NCBI RefSeq assembly: GCF_010669285.1
Contig: NZ_CP048711.1
Location: 4,464,001-4,528,000 of the forward strand
Length of the DNA stretch: 64,000 nucleotides
Direction of reading: 5' to 3'
From: Kineobactrum salinum
GTDB lineage: Bacteria; Pseudomonadota; Gammaproteobacteria; Pseudomonadales; Halieaceae
This document shows, piece by piece, positions 17,685 to 26,271 of this stretch. Each line of letters starts with the position of its first letter. Position 1 is the first letter of the stretch. The notes below the pieces were generated by a model, which was given only the letters and a program-made list of their open reading frames with translations, was not told where the DNA came from and ran no database searches. A program made the translations under genes and the position numbers.

Positions 17685-18860
17685 ATGCTGGTGAATTTTT
17701 TTCACGGCCTGCGGGATGCCGGGGTTCCGGTTACCACCCGCGAGCTGCTGGATCTGCTGTCCGGCCTGAAGCGGCATGTCGCGTTTGGTTCGATCGACGA
17801 ATTCTACTATTTCAGCCGTACCTGCCTGGTCAAGGATGAAAAATACTTCGACCGCTTTGATCGTGCCTTCGGCCTGCATTTCAAGGACCTGGAGGCACTG
17901 GACGATGTCATTGAAGCACTGATTCCCGATGACTGGCTGCGCTCGGAGTTCATGAAGCAACTCAGCGACGAGGACAAGGCCAAACTGGAGTCCCTGGGTG
18001 GCCTGGAGAAGCTGATAGAAGAGTTCAAGAAGCGCCTGGAGGAGCAGAAGGAGCGTCACCAGGGCGGCAGCAAGTGGATCGGGACCGGAGGGACTTCGCC
18101 CTTTGGGCAGGAGGGTTATCATCCGGAGGGGATTCGGGTCGGTCCCAATGGCGGTAACCGCAAGGCGGTGAAGGTATGGGACCGCCGCGATTTCAAGAAC
18201 CTCGATGACAGTGTCGAACTCGGCACCCGCAATATCAAGGTGGCCCTGCGGCGTCTGCGCAAGTTCGCGCGTACCGGTGCGGCCGATGAACTGGACCTGG
18301 ACGATACCATCACGTCGACCGCGCGCAATGCGGGCCTGCTGGATATCAAGATGGTGCCGGAGCGGCACAATGCGGCCAAGGTGCTGCTGTTTTTTGATGT
18401 GGGCGGCTCAATGGATCCCCATGTCAGGATCTGCGAAGAGCTGTTTTCAGCCGCGCGCACCGAATTCAAGCACATGGAATATTTCTACTTCCACAACTTT
18501 GTCTATGAAAGCGTCTGGCGCAACAATATCCGGCGTCACAATGAACGCATCCCGCTGCTGGATGTGATGCACAAGTACAGCCACGACTACAAAGTGATTT
18601 TCATCGGCGACGCGGCGATGTCCCCCTACGAAATTGCCCAGCCCGGTGGTTCGGTAGAACACTGGAACGAGGAGGCCGGCGAAGTGTGGATGCGCAGGCT
18701 GCGCGACTGCTACGAGAAGCTGGTCTGGATAAACCCCGTGCCCCGGGAGGAATGGGAGTACACCCAGTCCACCGCGATGACTCACCGCCTGGTGGAGGGC
18801 CACATGTATCCGCTGACCCTGGCCGGGCTGGAACAGGCCATGTCCTACCTGTCCAAATAG
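17685..18860 (+). CDS. CoxE-like VWA domain protein
   Basis: The 391-residue cytosolic protein has an N-terminal helical region (LVNFFHGLRDAGVPVTTREL), a charged Glu/Lys-rich segment and a C-terminal VWA/CoxE domain (about 210-391). The MIDAS reads DVGGSMDPH, and FIGDAAMSPYE gives a later metal-site Asp. It starts 34 bases after the MoxR gene. In characterised cases CoxE/MoxR-like pairs mature metalloenzymes; the client here is not evident. Its 3' end overlaps the converging methyltransferase gene by 16 bases. Confidence 0.9.
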   Translation: MLVNFFHGLRDAGVPVTTRELLDLLSGLKRHVAFGSIDEFYYFSRTCLVKDEKYFDRFDRAFGLHFKDLEALDDVIEALIPDDWLRSEFMKQLSDEDKAKLESLGGLEKLIEEFKKRLEEQKERHQGGSKWIGTGGTSPFGQEGYHPEGIRVGPNGGNRKAVKVWDRRDFKNLDDSVELGTRNIKVALRRLRKFARTGAADELDLDDTITSTARNAGLLDIKMVPERHNAAKVLLFFDVGGSMDPHVRICEELFSAARTEFKHMEYFYFHNFVYESVWRNNIRRHNERIPLLDVMHKYSHDYKVIFIGDAAMSPYEIAQPGGSVEHWNEEAGEVWMRRLRDCYEKLVWINPVPREEWEYTQSTAMTHRLVEGHMYPLTLAGLEQAMSYLSK

Positions 18861-19624
18861 TCAGCGAAGGCGATCAGACTGGCGGTCACCGCCACATTGA
18901 GTGATTCGACGCCGTTGCGCATGGGAATGTTCAGGGCCCGGTCCGCCTCGGCCTCCACGACGGCGGATACGCCCTCGGTTTCGTTGCCCAGCACATAGAT
19001 GCAATGGCCCCGGGGCTGGAACTGAAACAGGGAGCAGGCGGCGTCAGCGCGCAAGGTACAGACTTCAAAACCCGCCCGGCGGCACTGTTGCAGGGCCGGC
19101 GCCAGGGACTCGCATTGCATCAGTGGCGCCCGGTACAGTGTGCCGGCACTGGCCTTGATCACCAGTGGCCCGAGGGCCGCGTTGCCGCGGCGGGCACAGA
19201 CAATACCGTCGATGGCGCCGGCTGCTGCCGAGCGAATGATCATGCCGAGGTTCTGGGGATTGCTGATGCCATCCAGTGCCAGTAGCCGTTGCCGGGGCAA
19301 TGCCTGCAGCTGGCCCAGATAATCTTCCAGACTGCGAAAACCCGGACACAGAATATCAGCGGCGACCCCCTGGTCCTGGCGTCCATTGCGGGAGATCCGG
19401 GCCAGTTCAACCCGGCTGTGGTGGTGCACCGGCACGGCGCGCTGCTGCGCCAGCCGCACGATATCTGCCAGCACGCCGCCCTCGCGGTTGCTGTCGGCCA
19501 GGTGCAGGGCGTGACAGTTCAGGCTGCGATCCTGCAGGGCCTCCAGTACCGGCTTGCGTCCATAGACGGTAAGCATGCGCTTGAAAAAGGCCTTGCGCTC
19601 GGCATAGGCGGGGCGGTCAGGCAT
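18845..19624 (-). CDS. SpoU/TrmH family RNA 2'-O-methyltransferase
   Basis: The 259-residue protein has the three SpoU (SPOUT) motifs: NPQNLGMIIRSAAAGA, the SAM-binding knot strand YVLGNETEGVS, and IPMRNGVESLNVAVTASLIAF. The N-terminal substrate-binding part (LTVYGRKPVLEALQDRS) resembles RlmB/TrmH-type L30-like domains, so the target is probably a 2'-OH in rRNA or tRNA. A later ATG at 19576 would also give a full catalytic protein. It stands alone on the minus strand, converging on the VWA operon. Confidence 0.88.
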   Translation of the reverse strand: MPDRPAYAERKAFFKRMLTVYGRKPVLEALQDRSLNCHALHLADSNREGGVLADIVRLAQQRAVPVHHHSRVELARISRNGRQDQGVAADILCPGFRSLEDYLGQLQALPRQRLLALDGISNPQNLGMIIRSAAAGAIDGIVCARRGNAALGPLVIKASAGTLYRAPLMQCESLAPALQQCRRAGFEVCTLRADAACSLFQFQPRGHCIYVLGNETEGVSAVVEAEADRALNIPMRNGVESLNVAVTASLIAFADYLDR

Positions 19625-19814
19625 GGGTTCAGGAGCGCTGCGCGCGGGTGGCAGACTGGGGGAGGACGATCAGGGCGGAAGCCGCCGGGCTTCCACCGAC
19701 GGCACGCTCTGGTGTATACCGGAGTTTCTCAAGCTGGATGATGGAGAGTCGCAATGTCAATATTCCCCCGCTTCACTGTAGGCGAGCGGGCATTAAACAA
19801 CAGGGGGCCAGCCG

Positions 19815-20069
19815 GTGCCAGCGCTTTGTGACGAGCTGATTCTCTATGGGACGGACGCCTGCCACCTGTGTGAACAGGCCGAGGAGTTGCTCAATAACGC
19901 CATTGGTGCAGGCCTGCCTGCCGCCTATGAGAAGGTGGATATCAGCCAGTCGGAGCTGCTGTTCGAGCGCTACGGGGTCAGGATCCCGGTGTTGCGGCGT
20001 GGCGATGGAGCTGAGCTGGGGTGGCCCTTCGACCACGCCCAGCTCAGGCAGTTTCTGAATGCTAGCTAG
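19815..20069 (+). CDS. Glutaredoxin-family (DUF836-type) thiol protein
   Basis: The 84-residue protein has a thioredoxin-like fold: ELILYGTDACHLCEQAEELL carries an N-terminal CxxC (CHLC), followed by YEKVDISQ, the cis-Pro segment RYGVRIPVLRR and WPFDHAQLRQFL. It matches the short glutaredoxin-like DUF836 family, of unclear redox role. It starts GTG. Its stop codon shares the palindrome CTAG (20066-20069) with the stop of the opposing uspA gene. Confidence 0.88.
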   Translation: MPALCDELILYGTDACHLCEQAEELLNNAIGAGLPAAYEKVDISQSELLFERYGVRIPVLRRGDGAELGWPFDHAQLRQFLNAS

Positions 20070-20506
20070 CTGTTGCTGCCCACCCTGACGGCGAGCACAT
20101 CGCAGTTGGCGCCATGGAGGACGCCGTTGGCGGTCGAGCCCATCAGCAGGGCCAGACCATAGCGGCCGTGGCTGCCGACCACGATCAGGTCAGCGCCGAT
20201 TTCCTTGGCTTTGCTGTGTATTTCCACCTCCGGCCTGCCGAGCACGATATGCTGGCGTTCTGGCCCAATGTGATAGATTTCGCCGAAACGGGTCAGTTGC
20301 TGCACCGCCTGCTGATGGATTTCGTCCTGTATGCCGGAGAAATCCATCGGGATATCGCCGCCATAGGCGAAACTGAGCGGCTCGATGACGTGAATGAGGT
20401 GCAGCTCGGCGTCGCTTCCGGCGGCCAGGTTGCGGGCACATTCCGCGACCTTGGCAGAATCCTCACTGAGGTCGACGGCTATGATGAGTTTCTTGTAATG
20501 TGACAT
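20066..20506 (-). CDS. Universal stress protein, UspA family
   Basis: This 146-residue Usp-fold protein starts SHYKKLIIAVDLSEDS and has the ATP-binding consensus near the end: VVGSHGRYGLALLMGSTANGVL, the G-2x-G-9x-G(S/T) motif, so it probably binds ATP. UspA-type proteins help survival in stress and starvation. It is single, divergent from the 20637 gene and tail-to-tail with the glutaredoxin gene. Confidence 0.93.
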   Translation of the reverse strand: MSHYKKLIIAVDLSEDSAKVAECARNLAAGSDAELHLIHVIEPLSFAYGGDIPMDFSGIQDEIHQQAVQQLTRFGEIYHIGPERQHIVLGRPEVEIHSKAKEIGADLIVVGSHGRYGLALLMGSTANGVLHGANCDVLAVRVGSNS

Positions 20507-20636
20507 CTGAGCGCTCCGTGGCGTTTATCGGACTGGTAACACGTGTTTATAGCATACAATGGGCGCCGGGCAATATCTGGCGCCGCTCCGGCCGCCCACG
20601 TACCGACCTTTCTTGACCTGGATCAGGCCTGACTCC

Positions 20637-21080
20637 GTGGAATACCTGTTGATTGCATTCATCCTGCTGGTAGCGCTGGCGCCGCTGTCCCACTTTGTTC
20701 CCAGCAAGCGCCAGCGCAGGCAGGCGCAACTGCGCGAGGCTGCGGCGCTGGCGGGCCTGTTTGTTGAATTTCGCCCGCTGCCCGGGAGCGGGCCGGACAC
20801 CGGCAATGACCCGCCAGTGATCTATTATGGTTTGCGGCTGGCGCCATCCCCGGGCCGTGGCAGGCGTCGCAGCGCCTGGCTGCGACAGGGGGACAACTGG
20901 CGCGGCGTGGCTTCGCGCGAAGTCCCGCCGGCGCCGTTGCAGGGCTGTCCACCGCCGGTTCTGGCAGCCAGTATCGACGAGGCCAGTTGCGGCATCTATT
21001 GGCGGGAAGACGGCGATACGGCTACCGTAGCGGTCCTGCGTGACATACTTCAGCGCTGGCAGCTGCAACTGGATGCCTGA
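20637..21080 (+). CDS. Conserved hypothetical membrane-anchored protein upstream of topA
   Basis: This 147-residue protein begins at GTG 20637 with one transmembrane helix (EYLLIAFILLVALAPLSHFV), then a basic stretch (PSKRQRRQAQLRE) that would face the cytosol, then a soluble domain with a C-terminal ATVAVLRDILQRWQLQL helix. The open frame extends upstream to 20559, but that part lacks membrane or coding character. A hypothetical gene also precedes topA in Pseudomonas; I cannot name a family with confidence. Function unknown. Confidence 0.75.
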   Translation: MEYLLIAFILLVALAPLSHFVPSKRQRRQAQLREAAALAGLFVEFRPLPGSGPDTGNDPPVIYYGLRLAPSPGRGRRRSAWLRQGDNWRGVASREVPPAPLQGCPPPVLAASIDEASCGIYWREDGDTATVAVLRDILQRWQLQLDA

Positions 21081-21181
21081 AGTGCGTGTTCGCGCCGCGA
21101 AAGGCGGTGCCAGGCGTTTGTGAGGATGCCGGGAGAGGTCCTCGAGCGGCGGCCGCAATCGGACGCATTTTGGCGTTTTGC

Positions 21182-21210
21182 TTGACCCGGGCCAGTCTGG
21201 CCCTTATATA
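21182..21210 (+). promoter_or_regulatory. Promoter of topA
   Basis: TTGACC (21182-21187) and TATATA (21205-21210) are spaced by exactly 17 bases. The spacer holds a dyad, GGGCCA-gtc-TGGCCC (21189-21203), between the two hexamers. topA promoters respond to supercoiling in E. coli, and a dyad in the spacer could affect melting or bind a regulator; that is inference. Confidence 0.65.
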
Positions 21211-21261
21211 TGCCACTTTTTGGCCGGACATTGCGCTTGCTCCGGTCTGCTGCAGGAGTTT

Positions 21262-24006
21262 ATGGGTAAATCACTCGTTATCGTTGAGTCGCCGGCCAAG
21301 GCGAAGACCATCAACAAGTATCTGGGGCCGGATTTCATTGTGAAATCCAGTGTTGGCCATATTCGCGATCTGCCCACAGCGGGTAGCTCGGAGCCGGTGG
21401 ATCACAAGGAACGGGCCGCCCAGGCGGCCCTCACCCGCAAGATGTCGCCCGAAGAGAAGGCCCGCCACAAACAAGCCAAGGCCAGGGGCCAGCTGGTCCG
21501 GCGCATGGGTATTGATCCTGATCACGGCTGGAAGGCGTCCTACCAGATCCTGCCCGGCAAGGAAAAGGTGGTGTCGGATTTGCGCAAGGTCGCCGCTACC
21601 AGCGACGCCATCTATCTCGCGACCGACCTGGACCGGGAAGGGGAGGCCATCGCCTGGCACCTGCGGGAGGCCATAGGGGGCGACGATTCCCGCTACCAGC
21701 GGGTGGTATTCAACGAAATCACCAAGAAGGCGATCACCGAGGCCTTCCAGCACCCCTCCCAGCTGGACCAGAACCGGGTCAACGCCCAGCAGGCGCGGCG
21801 CTTCCTGGATCGGGTCGTGGGCTACATGATCTCCCCGCTGCTGTGGGCCAAGGTCGCCCGCGGCCTCTCGGCTGGCCGGGTACAGTCGGTGGCGGTGCGC
21901 CTGATTGTCGAGCGCGAGCGCGAGATCAGGGCTTTTGTGCCGGAGGAGTTCTGGGAAGTCCACGCTGACCTGCTCGCAGCCAGCAATGACAGTATCCGCT
22001 TCCAGGTGCGCAAACACCGGGGCGAGACCTTCCGGCCGGTCAACGAGGCCGCTACGCTCGCCGCCACCACCGAGCTTGAGCAACTGCCCTATCTGGTCAG
22101 TCAGCGGGAGGACAAGCCGACCCGCTCCAAGCCCTCGGCGCCGTTCATCACCTCGACGCTGCAGCAGGCTGCCAGCACCCGGCTGGGCTTCTCCGTGAAG
22201 AAAACCATGACCATGGCCCAGCGTCTGTATGAGGCCGGCTACATCACCTATATGCGGACCGATTCCACCAATCTCAGTGCCGAAGCGGTGACCGCCTGCC
22301 GCGACTATATCGCCGCCAATTTTCCGCCGGCCTACCTGCCTGAGAGCCCGAACCGCTACAGCAGCAAGGAGGGCGCCCAGGAGGCGCACGAGGCGATACG
22401 TCCGTCGGACGTCATGCTGCAGCAGTCCGCACTGCAGGGCATGGAGCGCGATGCAGAGCGGCTGTATGAAATGATCTGGCGCCAGTTCGTCGCCTGCCAG
22501 ATGACACCCGCGGAATACACTTCGACCACTGTGACAGTGACCGCCGGTGACTATGAATTGAACGCTAAGGGGCGGATTATTCGCTTCGATGGCTATACCC
22601 GGGTGCAGATGGCCGCTGGCCGCAAGGGCGAAGATGCGGTATTGCCGGATATCCAGCGCGGGGAGACCCTGACCCTGGAGCAGCTGGAGCCGACCCAGCA
22701 TTTCACCAAGCCGGCGCCGCGCTATGGCGAGGCCAGCCTGGTACGGGAGCTGGAGAAACGCGGTATCGGGCGGCCCTCGACCTACGCCTCGATCATCTCG
22801 ACGATCCAGGACCGGGGCTATGTCCGGCTGGAGAACAAGCGTTTCTACGCGGAGAAGATGGGAGATATCGTTACTCAGCGGTTGCAGAACAGCTTTGCCG
22901 AACTGCTGGACTACGGCTTTACCGCCAGCATGGAGGAGCACCTGGACGAAGTGGCCCAGGGTCAATTGGACTGGCGCCAGTTGCTGGACACCTTCTATGC
23001 CGATTTCCGCGGCCTGCTGGAAAAGGCAGAGGAGCCGGAGCCGGCGGGGATGCAGCCCAACGAACCGACGATGACCGATATCGCCTGCAGCAAGTGCGGA
23101 CGGCCGATGCAGATCCGTACCGCCAGTACCGGTGTCTTCCTGGGTTGTTCGGGCTATGCGCTGCCGCCAAAGGAGCGCTGCAAGAACACCATCAACCTGA
23201 CGCCCGGCGATGAGGCTATCCGCGAGGATGCCGACGACGAGGCCGAGTCGCGCCTGTTGCGCAGCAAGCATCGCTGCAAACTGTGCAACGCGGCAATGGA
23301 CAGCTACCTGATCGATGAGCAGCGCAAACTGCATGTCTGCGGCAACAACCCGGATTGCCCGGGCTTCGAGGTGGAGCAGGGCAAGTTCAAGATCAAGGGC
23401 TACGACGGTCCGACGCTGGAATGCGACAAGTGCGGCGCACAGATGCAGCTGAAGACGGGCCGCTTCGGCAAGTATTTCGGTTGCACCTCCGAATCATGCA
23501 AGAACACCCGCAAGCTGCTGCGCAGCGGCGAGGCGGCGCCACCGAAAATGGATCCGGTACCGATGCCGGAACTGGCCTGCGCCAAGGTCGAGGACCATTA
23601 CATCCTGCGCGATGGGGCGGCGGGGCTGTTTCTCGCCGCCAGCCAGTTTCCGCGCAACCGGGAAACGCGGGCACCCTACGTCGATGAACTGCTGCCGCAC
23701 AAGAGTGAAATCGACCCCAAATACAGCTTTTTGTTCAGCGCGCCCACCGTGGATCCGGACGGCAACCGTACCCAGGTCCGTTACAGCCGTAAAGCCGCGG
23801 AACAGTATGTGATGACTGAGCACGACGGCAAGCCCACCGGCTGGCGGGCCGTTTATCGCCATGGCAAATGGGAGGTGGAGGAGGGCAAGGCCGCCAGCGC
23901 GAAACCGAAAGCAAAGGCAAAAACAAAAACGAAAGCCAAAGCGAAAACCAAAACCAGGGCCAAGACAAAGTCCGGCGTGGCGGCGGACGGAGGCGACAAC
24001 GGGTGA
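21262..24006 (+). CDS. topA: DNA topoisomerase I
   Basis: The 914-residue type IA topoisomerase relaxes negative supercoils. ATG 21262, behind AGGAG, gives the canonical [21 protein letters not shown]. The Toprim domain includes the first Glu in VESPAKAKT and the metal triad TDLDREGEA. The active-site Tyr is residue 330 in [10 protein letters not shown]. Three C-terminal zinc ribbons follow: [25 protein letters not shown] and [10 protein letters not shown]. The protein ends in a Lys/Ala/Thr tail of about 30 residues ([13 protein letters not shown]) like the basic tails of mycobacterial and pseudomonad TopA. Its stop overlaps the next gene (GTGA). Confidence 0.98.
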   Translation: MGKSLVIVESPAKAKTINKYLGPDFIVKSSVGHIRDLPTAGSSEPVDHKERAAQAALTRKMSPEEKARHKQAKARGQLVRRMGIDPDHGWKASYQILPGKEKVVSDLRKVAATSDAIYLATDLDREGEAIAWHLREAIGGDDSRYQRVVFNEITKKAITEAFQHPSQLDQNRVNAQQARRFLDRVVGYMISPLLWAKVARGLSAGRVQSVAVRLIVEREREIRAFVPEEFWEVHADLLAASNDSIRFQVRKHRGETFRPVNEAATLAATTELEQLPYLVSQREDKPTRSKPSAPFITSTLQQAASTRLGFSVKKTMTMAQRLYEAGYITYMRTDSTNLSAEAVTACRDYIAANFPPAYLPESPNRYSSKEGAQEAHEAIRPSDVMLQQSALQGMERDAERLYEMIWRQFVACQMTPAEYTSTTVTVTAGDYELNAKGRIIRFDGYTRVQMAAGRKGEDAVLPDIQRGETLTLEQLEPTQHFTKPAPRYGEASLVRELEKRGIGRPSTYASIISTIQDRGYVRLENKRFYAEKMGDIVTQRLQNSFAELLDYGFTASMEEHLDEVAQGQLDWRQLLDTFYADFRGLLEKAEEPEPAGMQPNEPTMTDIACSKCGRPMQIRTASTGVFLGCSGYALPPKERCKNTINLTPGDEAIREDADDEAESRLLRSKHRCKLCNAAMDSYLIDEQRKLHVCGNNPDCPGFEVEQGKFKIKGYDGPTLECDKCGAQMQLKTGRFGKYFGCTSESCKNTRKLLRSGEAAPPKMDPVPMPELACAKVEDHYILRDGAAGLFLAASQFPRNRETRAPYVDELLPHKSEIDPKYSFLFSAPTVDPDGNRTQVRYSRKAAEQYVMTEHDGKPTGWRAVYRHGKWEVEEGKAASAKPKAKAKTKTKAKAKTKTRAKTKSGVAADGGDNG

Positions 24007-24467
24007 GCTCAGCGCGCGGTCGGGCCAATCACAGCCTGTACCTGGCGCGGTTGCTGCTGGCCGCCTGGGAGCGGGAGCTCGGCCGCGAGGATACGCCCGC
24101 AACCGTGCTCGCCCAGGCCTGGGCCCCGGCGGTCCGCAACCATCTGTTGGATGCCTACGGCTGGTTCCTGCTGGAACTGCTCAAGCCTGCCGAAATGCCG
24201 GCCTCGCTGCCTGTGAGCGTGGCCCAGCTGCCCGCGGCGGAGCCCGGCAAGGCAGTTCCCGCCGAAGTCGCGGAGTTCGAACAGCTGGAGCAACAAGGCT
24301 GGCTGGCGGAAATGCTGCAGGCGCCGGTGAGCCAGGCGGTGCACCGCGGCAGCGACAGTCTTGCCTCCAGTGTGGACGGCTTGCCGACGCCCGTGACCAT
24401 GGCAGCCTGGGCGGAGCAGCTGGACAGGGCCTTTGCGCGTATGGGTGATCTGCTGGATGAGTGCTGA
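24003..24467 (+). CDS. DUF6586 family protein
   Basis: The 154-residue protein starts at GTG 24003, overlapping the topA stop by 4 bases. It reads [21 protein letters not shown], has a central [10 protein letters not shown], and is mainly helical. It corresponds in position and pattern to the hypothetical gene that follows topA in Pseudomonas (DUF6586). Function unknown; constant coupling to topA hints at a role near DNA topology or cell division, which is inference. Confidence 0.8.
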   Translation: MSSARGRANHSLYLARLLLAAWERELGREDTPATVLAQAWAPAVRNHLLDAYGWFLLELLKPAEMPASLPVSVAQLPAAEPGKAVPAEVAEFEQLEQQGWLAEMLQAPVSQAVHRGSDSLASSVDGLPTPVTMAAWAEQLDRAFARMGDLLDEC

Positions 24468-24538
24468 GGGCGGCGGCTGGCAGCGCCGCCGGTGCCCTGT
24501 TACACTGGCCCTTCATGTGACGCAGTGAGGTAGCCTGA

Positions 24539-24784
24539 GTGCCCACATCCCTGTTGGAAATTGTTGATCTCGGCGAAGGCGAGATTGTGTTGCAGCGCGC
24601 TGATGACGACTCTGAGCCGCTGGTGAGAATCAGTTTTTCTGATGAATCGCGGCTTTACCTGATGGACAGCGGACTGGAAGTGGCCAAGGTCATGATCCAG
24701 GCCGGCATGCAGGCCGCTGCCACGCTGGTTGAACAGGACAGCGCGCTGGAGGATGCCGACGGCCGCCCCCGGGTCCTGCACTGA
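24539..24784 (+). CDS. Small conserved hypothetical protein of the topA-lexA region
   Basis: The 81-residue acidic protein (PTSLLEIVDLGEGEIVLQRA, then EPLVRISFSDESRLYL) looks like a small soluble alpha/beta protein. It starts GTG 72 bases after the DUF6586 gene. A gene of like size and place lies between topA and lexA in Pseudomonas (PA3009 in my recollection). No known domain or function. The sulA gene found next in Pseudomonas is absent. Confidence 0.8.
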   Translation: MPTSLLEIVDLGEGEIVLQRADDDSEPLVRISFSDESRLYLMDSGLEVAKVMIQAGMQAAATLVEQDSALEDADGRPRVLH

Positions 24785-24825
24785 TCCCCGTGCCGGGGTA
24801 TGGCTGGTGCCCTCGGGGCGGTGCC

Positions 24826-25425
24826 CTAACCGCGCCGCAGTACCCCGACGCTCAATCCTTCTATCGTACAATCCTGTTGCCGCAAGTCTACCTGAATGGG
24901 CTCATAGGCCGGATTTTCCGGCAGCAACTCCAGCAGATACTTGCTGTTGCCGCGGCGCAGCCGCTTCACCGTGACCTCATCCTCGATCCTGGCCACTACG
25001 ATATCGCCGTTCCTGGCGATCGGGGTGCTGTGTACCGCCAGTAAGTCGCCGTCGAGGATGCCGGCCTCAACCATGCTGTCGCCCCGCACCCGCAGGAAGT
25101 AATCGGCCCGCGGCTTGAAAAACGCCGGTGGCAGGTCGCAGTAATCCTCGATATGTTCCTGTGCCAGCAGCGGGCTGCCCGCCGCCACCCGGCCGATAAT
25201 CGGGATGCCGGGGTTGTCGGGCAGGCGGATGCCCCGCGACGCGCCGGCGATGATTTCAATTGCTCCCTTGCGGGCCAGCGCCTTCAGGTGCTCCTCGGCT
25301 GCGTTCGCGGACTTGAATCCCAGCTCCCGGGCGATATCGGCGCGGGTCGGCGGATAGCCGGTTTCATCGATATGAACCCGGATGATATCCAGGACCTGTT
25401 GTTGTCGCTGGGTCAGTTTTTCCAT
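24826..25425 (-). CDS. lexA: SOS repressor LexA
   Basis: The 199-residue protein has the winged-helix DNA-binding domain ([19 protein letters not shown], then [28 protein letters not shown], here split by a Pro turn) and a C-terminal S24 autoprotease. Self-cleavage would occur between Ala-82 and Gly-83 (RVAAGSPLL). The catalytic Ser-117 is in GDSMVEAG and Lys-154 is in EVTVKRL. Two LexA boxes lie upstream, so it represses itself as in E. coli and is cleaved by RecA filaments after DNA damage. It converges on the small gene at 24539. Confidence 0.98.
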   Translation of the reverse strand: MEKLTQRQQQVLDIIRVHIDETGYPPTRADIARELGFKSANAAEEHLKALARKGAIEIIAGASRGIRLPDNPGIPIIGRVAAGSPLLAQEHIEDYCDLPPAFFKPRADYFLRVRGDSMVEAGILDGDLLAVHSTPIARNGDIVVARIEDEVTVKRLRRGNSKYLLELLPENPAYEPIQVDLRQQDCTIEGLSVGVLRRG

Positions 25426-25435
25426 GATCTGCCAT

Positions 25436-25470
25436 CTGTGTATTTATACAGTGGCTGTGATTATATACAG
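25436..25470 (-). promoter_or_regulatory. Two LexA-binding SOS boxes upstream of lexA
   Basis: Both boxes match the CTGT-N8-ACAG consensus exactly: CTGTGTATTTATACAG (25436-25451) and CTGTGATTATATACAG (25455-25470). They are 3 bases apart and begin 10 bases upstream of the lexA ATG, the double-box layout also seen at E. coli lexA. No gene on the plus strand starts nearby, so they serve lexA alone. The rest of the gap to 25688 holds nothing I recognise. Confidence 0.95.
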
Positions 25471-25688
25471 TGATCATGGTGCATCACAAGTGCCATGGCC
25501 ACCTCAACATCCCAAGGATAATAGTGTTGCGCTGGGGGCAACAGGCGGGCCGGGCAGAAGAGGGCTTGTCGGACGAGGTGCTTCGGGCCAAAGGGCGGGT
25601 CTGATGCCGAGGGCAAGCGGGGGTAATTTACCTGGGTATCCGTCCCGGGCGAATCCGGCGTGTACAGGCTATGGCGCAGGCGGACTGC

Positions 25689-26006
25689 TCAGTAATCCTC
25701 CACTCCATACATCGTTTCAGGCTCGATCAGGGACAGCGGGCTGTTCCAGTCTTCCGGATGAAACGGCAGGTCGGGATCCAGGTTATCCTCGTCATCCAGT
25801 TCAAAGGGTGTGCGCCAGTCCTCCGGAGCCGCGGCTGCCTCCAGCGGCATGTCCCGCCAGACATCCAGATCGTATTCGGCGACTTCCCCATCGAGATACT
25901 GTGTTTCTATCGTGAGGGTGGCAGTGTCCCAGGCCACTACTTCGAACAGCGCGCCAGTCTCGAGATCCTTGTACCAGCCTCCTACTACAGGACTTAGCAT
26001 TTTCAT
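25689..26006 (-). CDS. DUF6763 family small acidic protein
   Basis: The 105-residue protein starts at ATG 26006 behind a good GGGAGG site; the frame is open to 26066 but the extension is not needed. It reads KMLSPVVGGWYKDLETGALF and EVVAWDTATLTIETQYLDGE, followed by a very acidic C-terminal part (FELDDEDNLDPDLPF, EPETMYGVEDY). This fits the small DUF6763 family found in gammaproteobacteria. Function unknown; probably cytosolic. It is a single-gene unit upstream of lexA. Confidence 0.8.
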   Translation of the reverse strand: MKMLSPVVGGWYKDLETGALFEVVAWDTATLTIETQYLDGEVAEYDLDVWRDMPLEAAAAPEDWRTPFELDDEDNLDPDLPFHPEDWNSPLSLIEPETMYGVEDY

Positions 26007-26151
26007 CTCACCCTCCCCAAAAACTGCTTGTGTGGCCAACATAGCATGCTCATTCGCGCTGTCCACTGCAGCGTTCCGGCCTCCCGGACAGCAGGTTTTC
26101 GGGCCCGACTTCCGGGGTCTGAAACTTTGGTTGCAAGATCAGTTGCTTGCA

Positions 26152-26169
26152 CCGCTTTTGCAAAAGTGG
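26152..26169. promoter_or_regulatory. 18-bp dyad in the DUF6763-mscS intergenic region
   Basis: CCGCTTTTG-CAAAAGTGG reads almost the same on both strands, with one mismatched pair. It lies about 100 bases before the mscS start and 146 bases upstream of the divergent DUF6763 gene. A TATACT-like -10 follows at about 26192. A repressor site is plausible but unproven. Confidence 0.35.
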
Positions 26170-26271
26170 CCTCATGTCGACAGGGCGCTGTTATACTGTT
26201 AATCAGGGCCCAGCCCGCTCTCGAAATAAAAAAATTGTCTAAGAACTTCCAGCGCAGGAGCCGCCAGCATC

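Noticed and set aside
21271-23334. A 687-codon open frame opposite topA
   Set aside because: It lies entirely antisense to TopA domains and has no recognisable motif or ribosome site.
25382-25915. A 177-codon plus-strand frame overlapping lexA and its SOS boxes, considered as a sulA-like gene
   Set aside because: It starts within antisense lexA, runs across the SOS boxes and has no membrane or FtsZ-inhibitor character.
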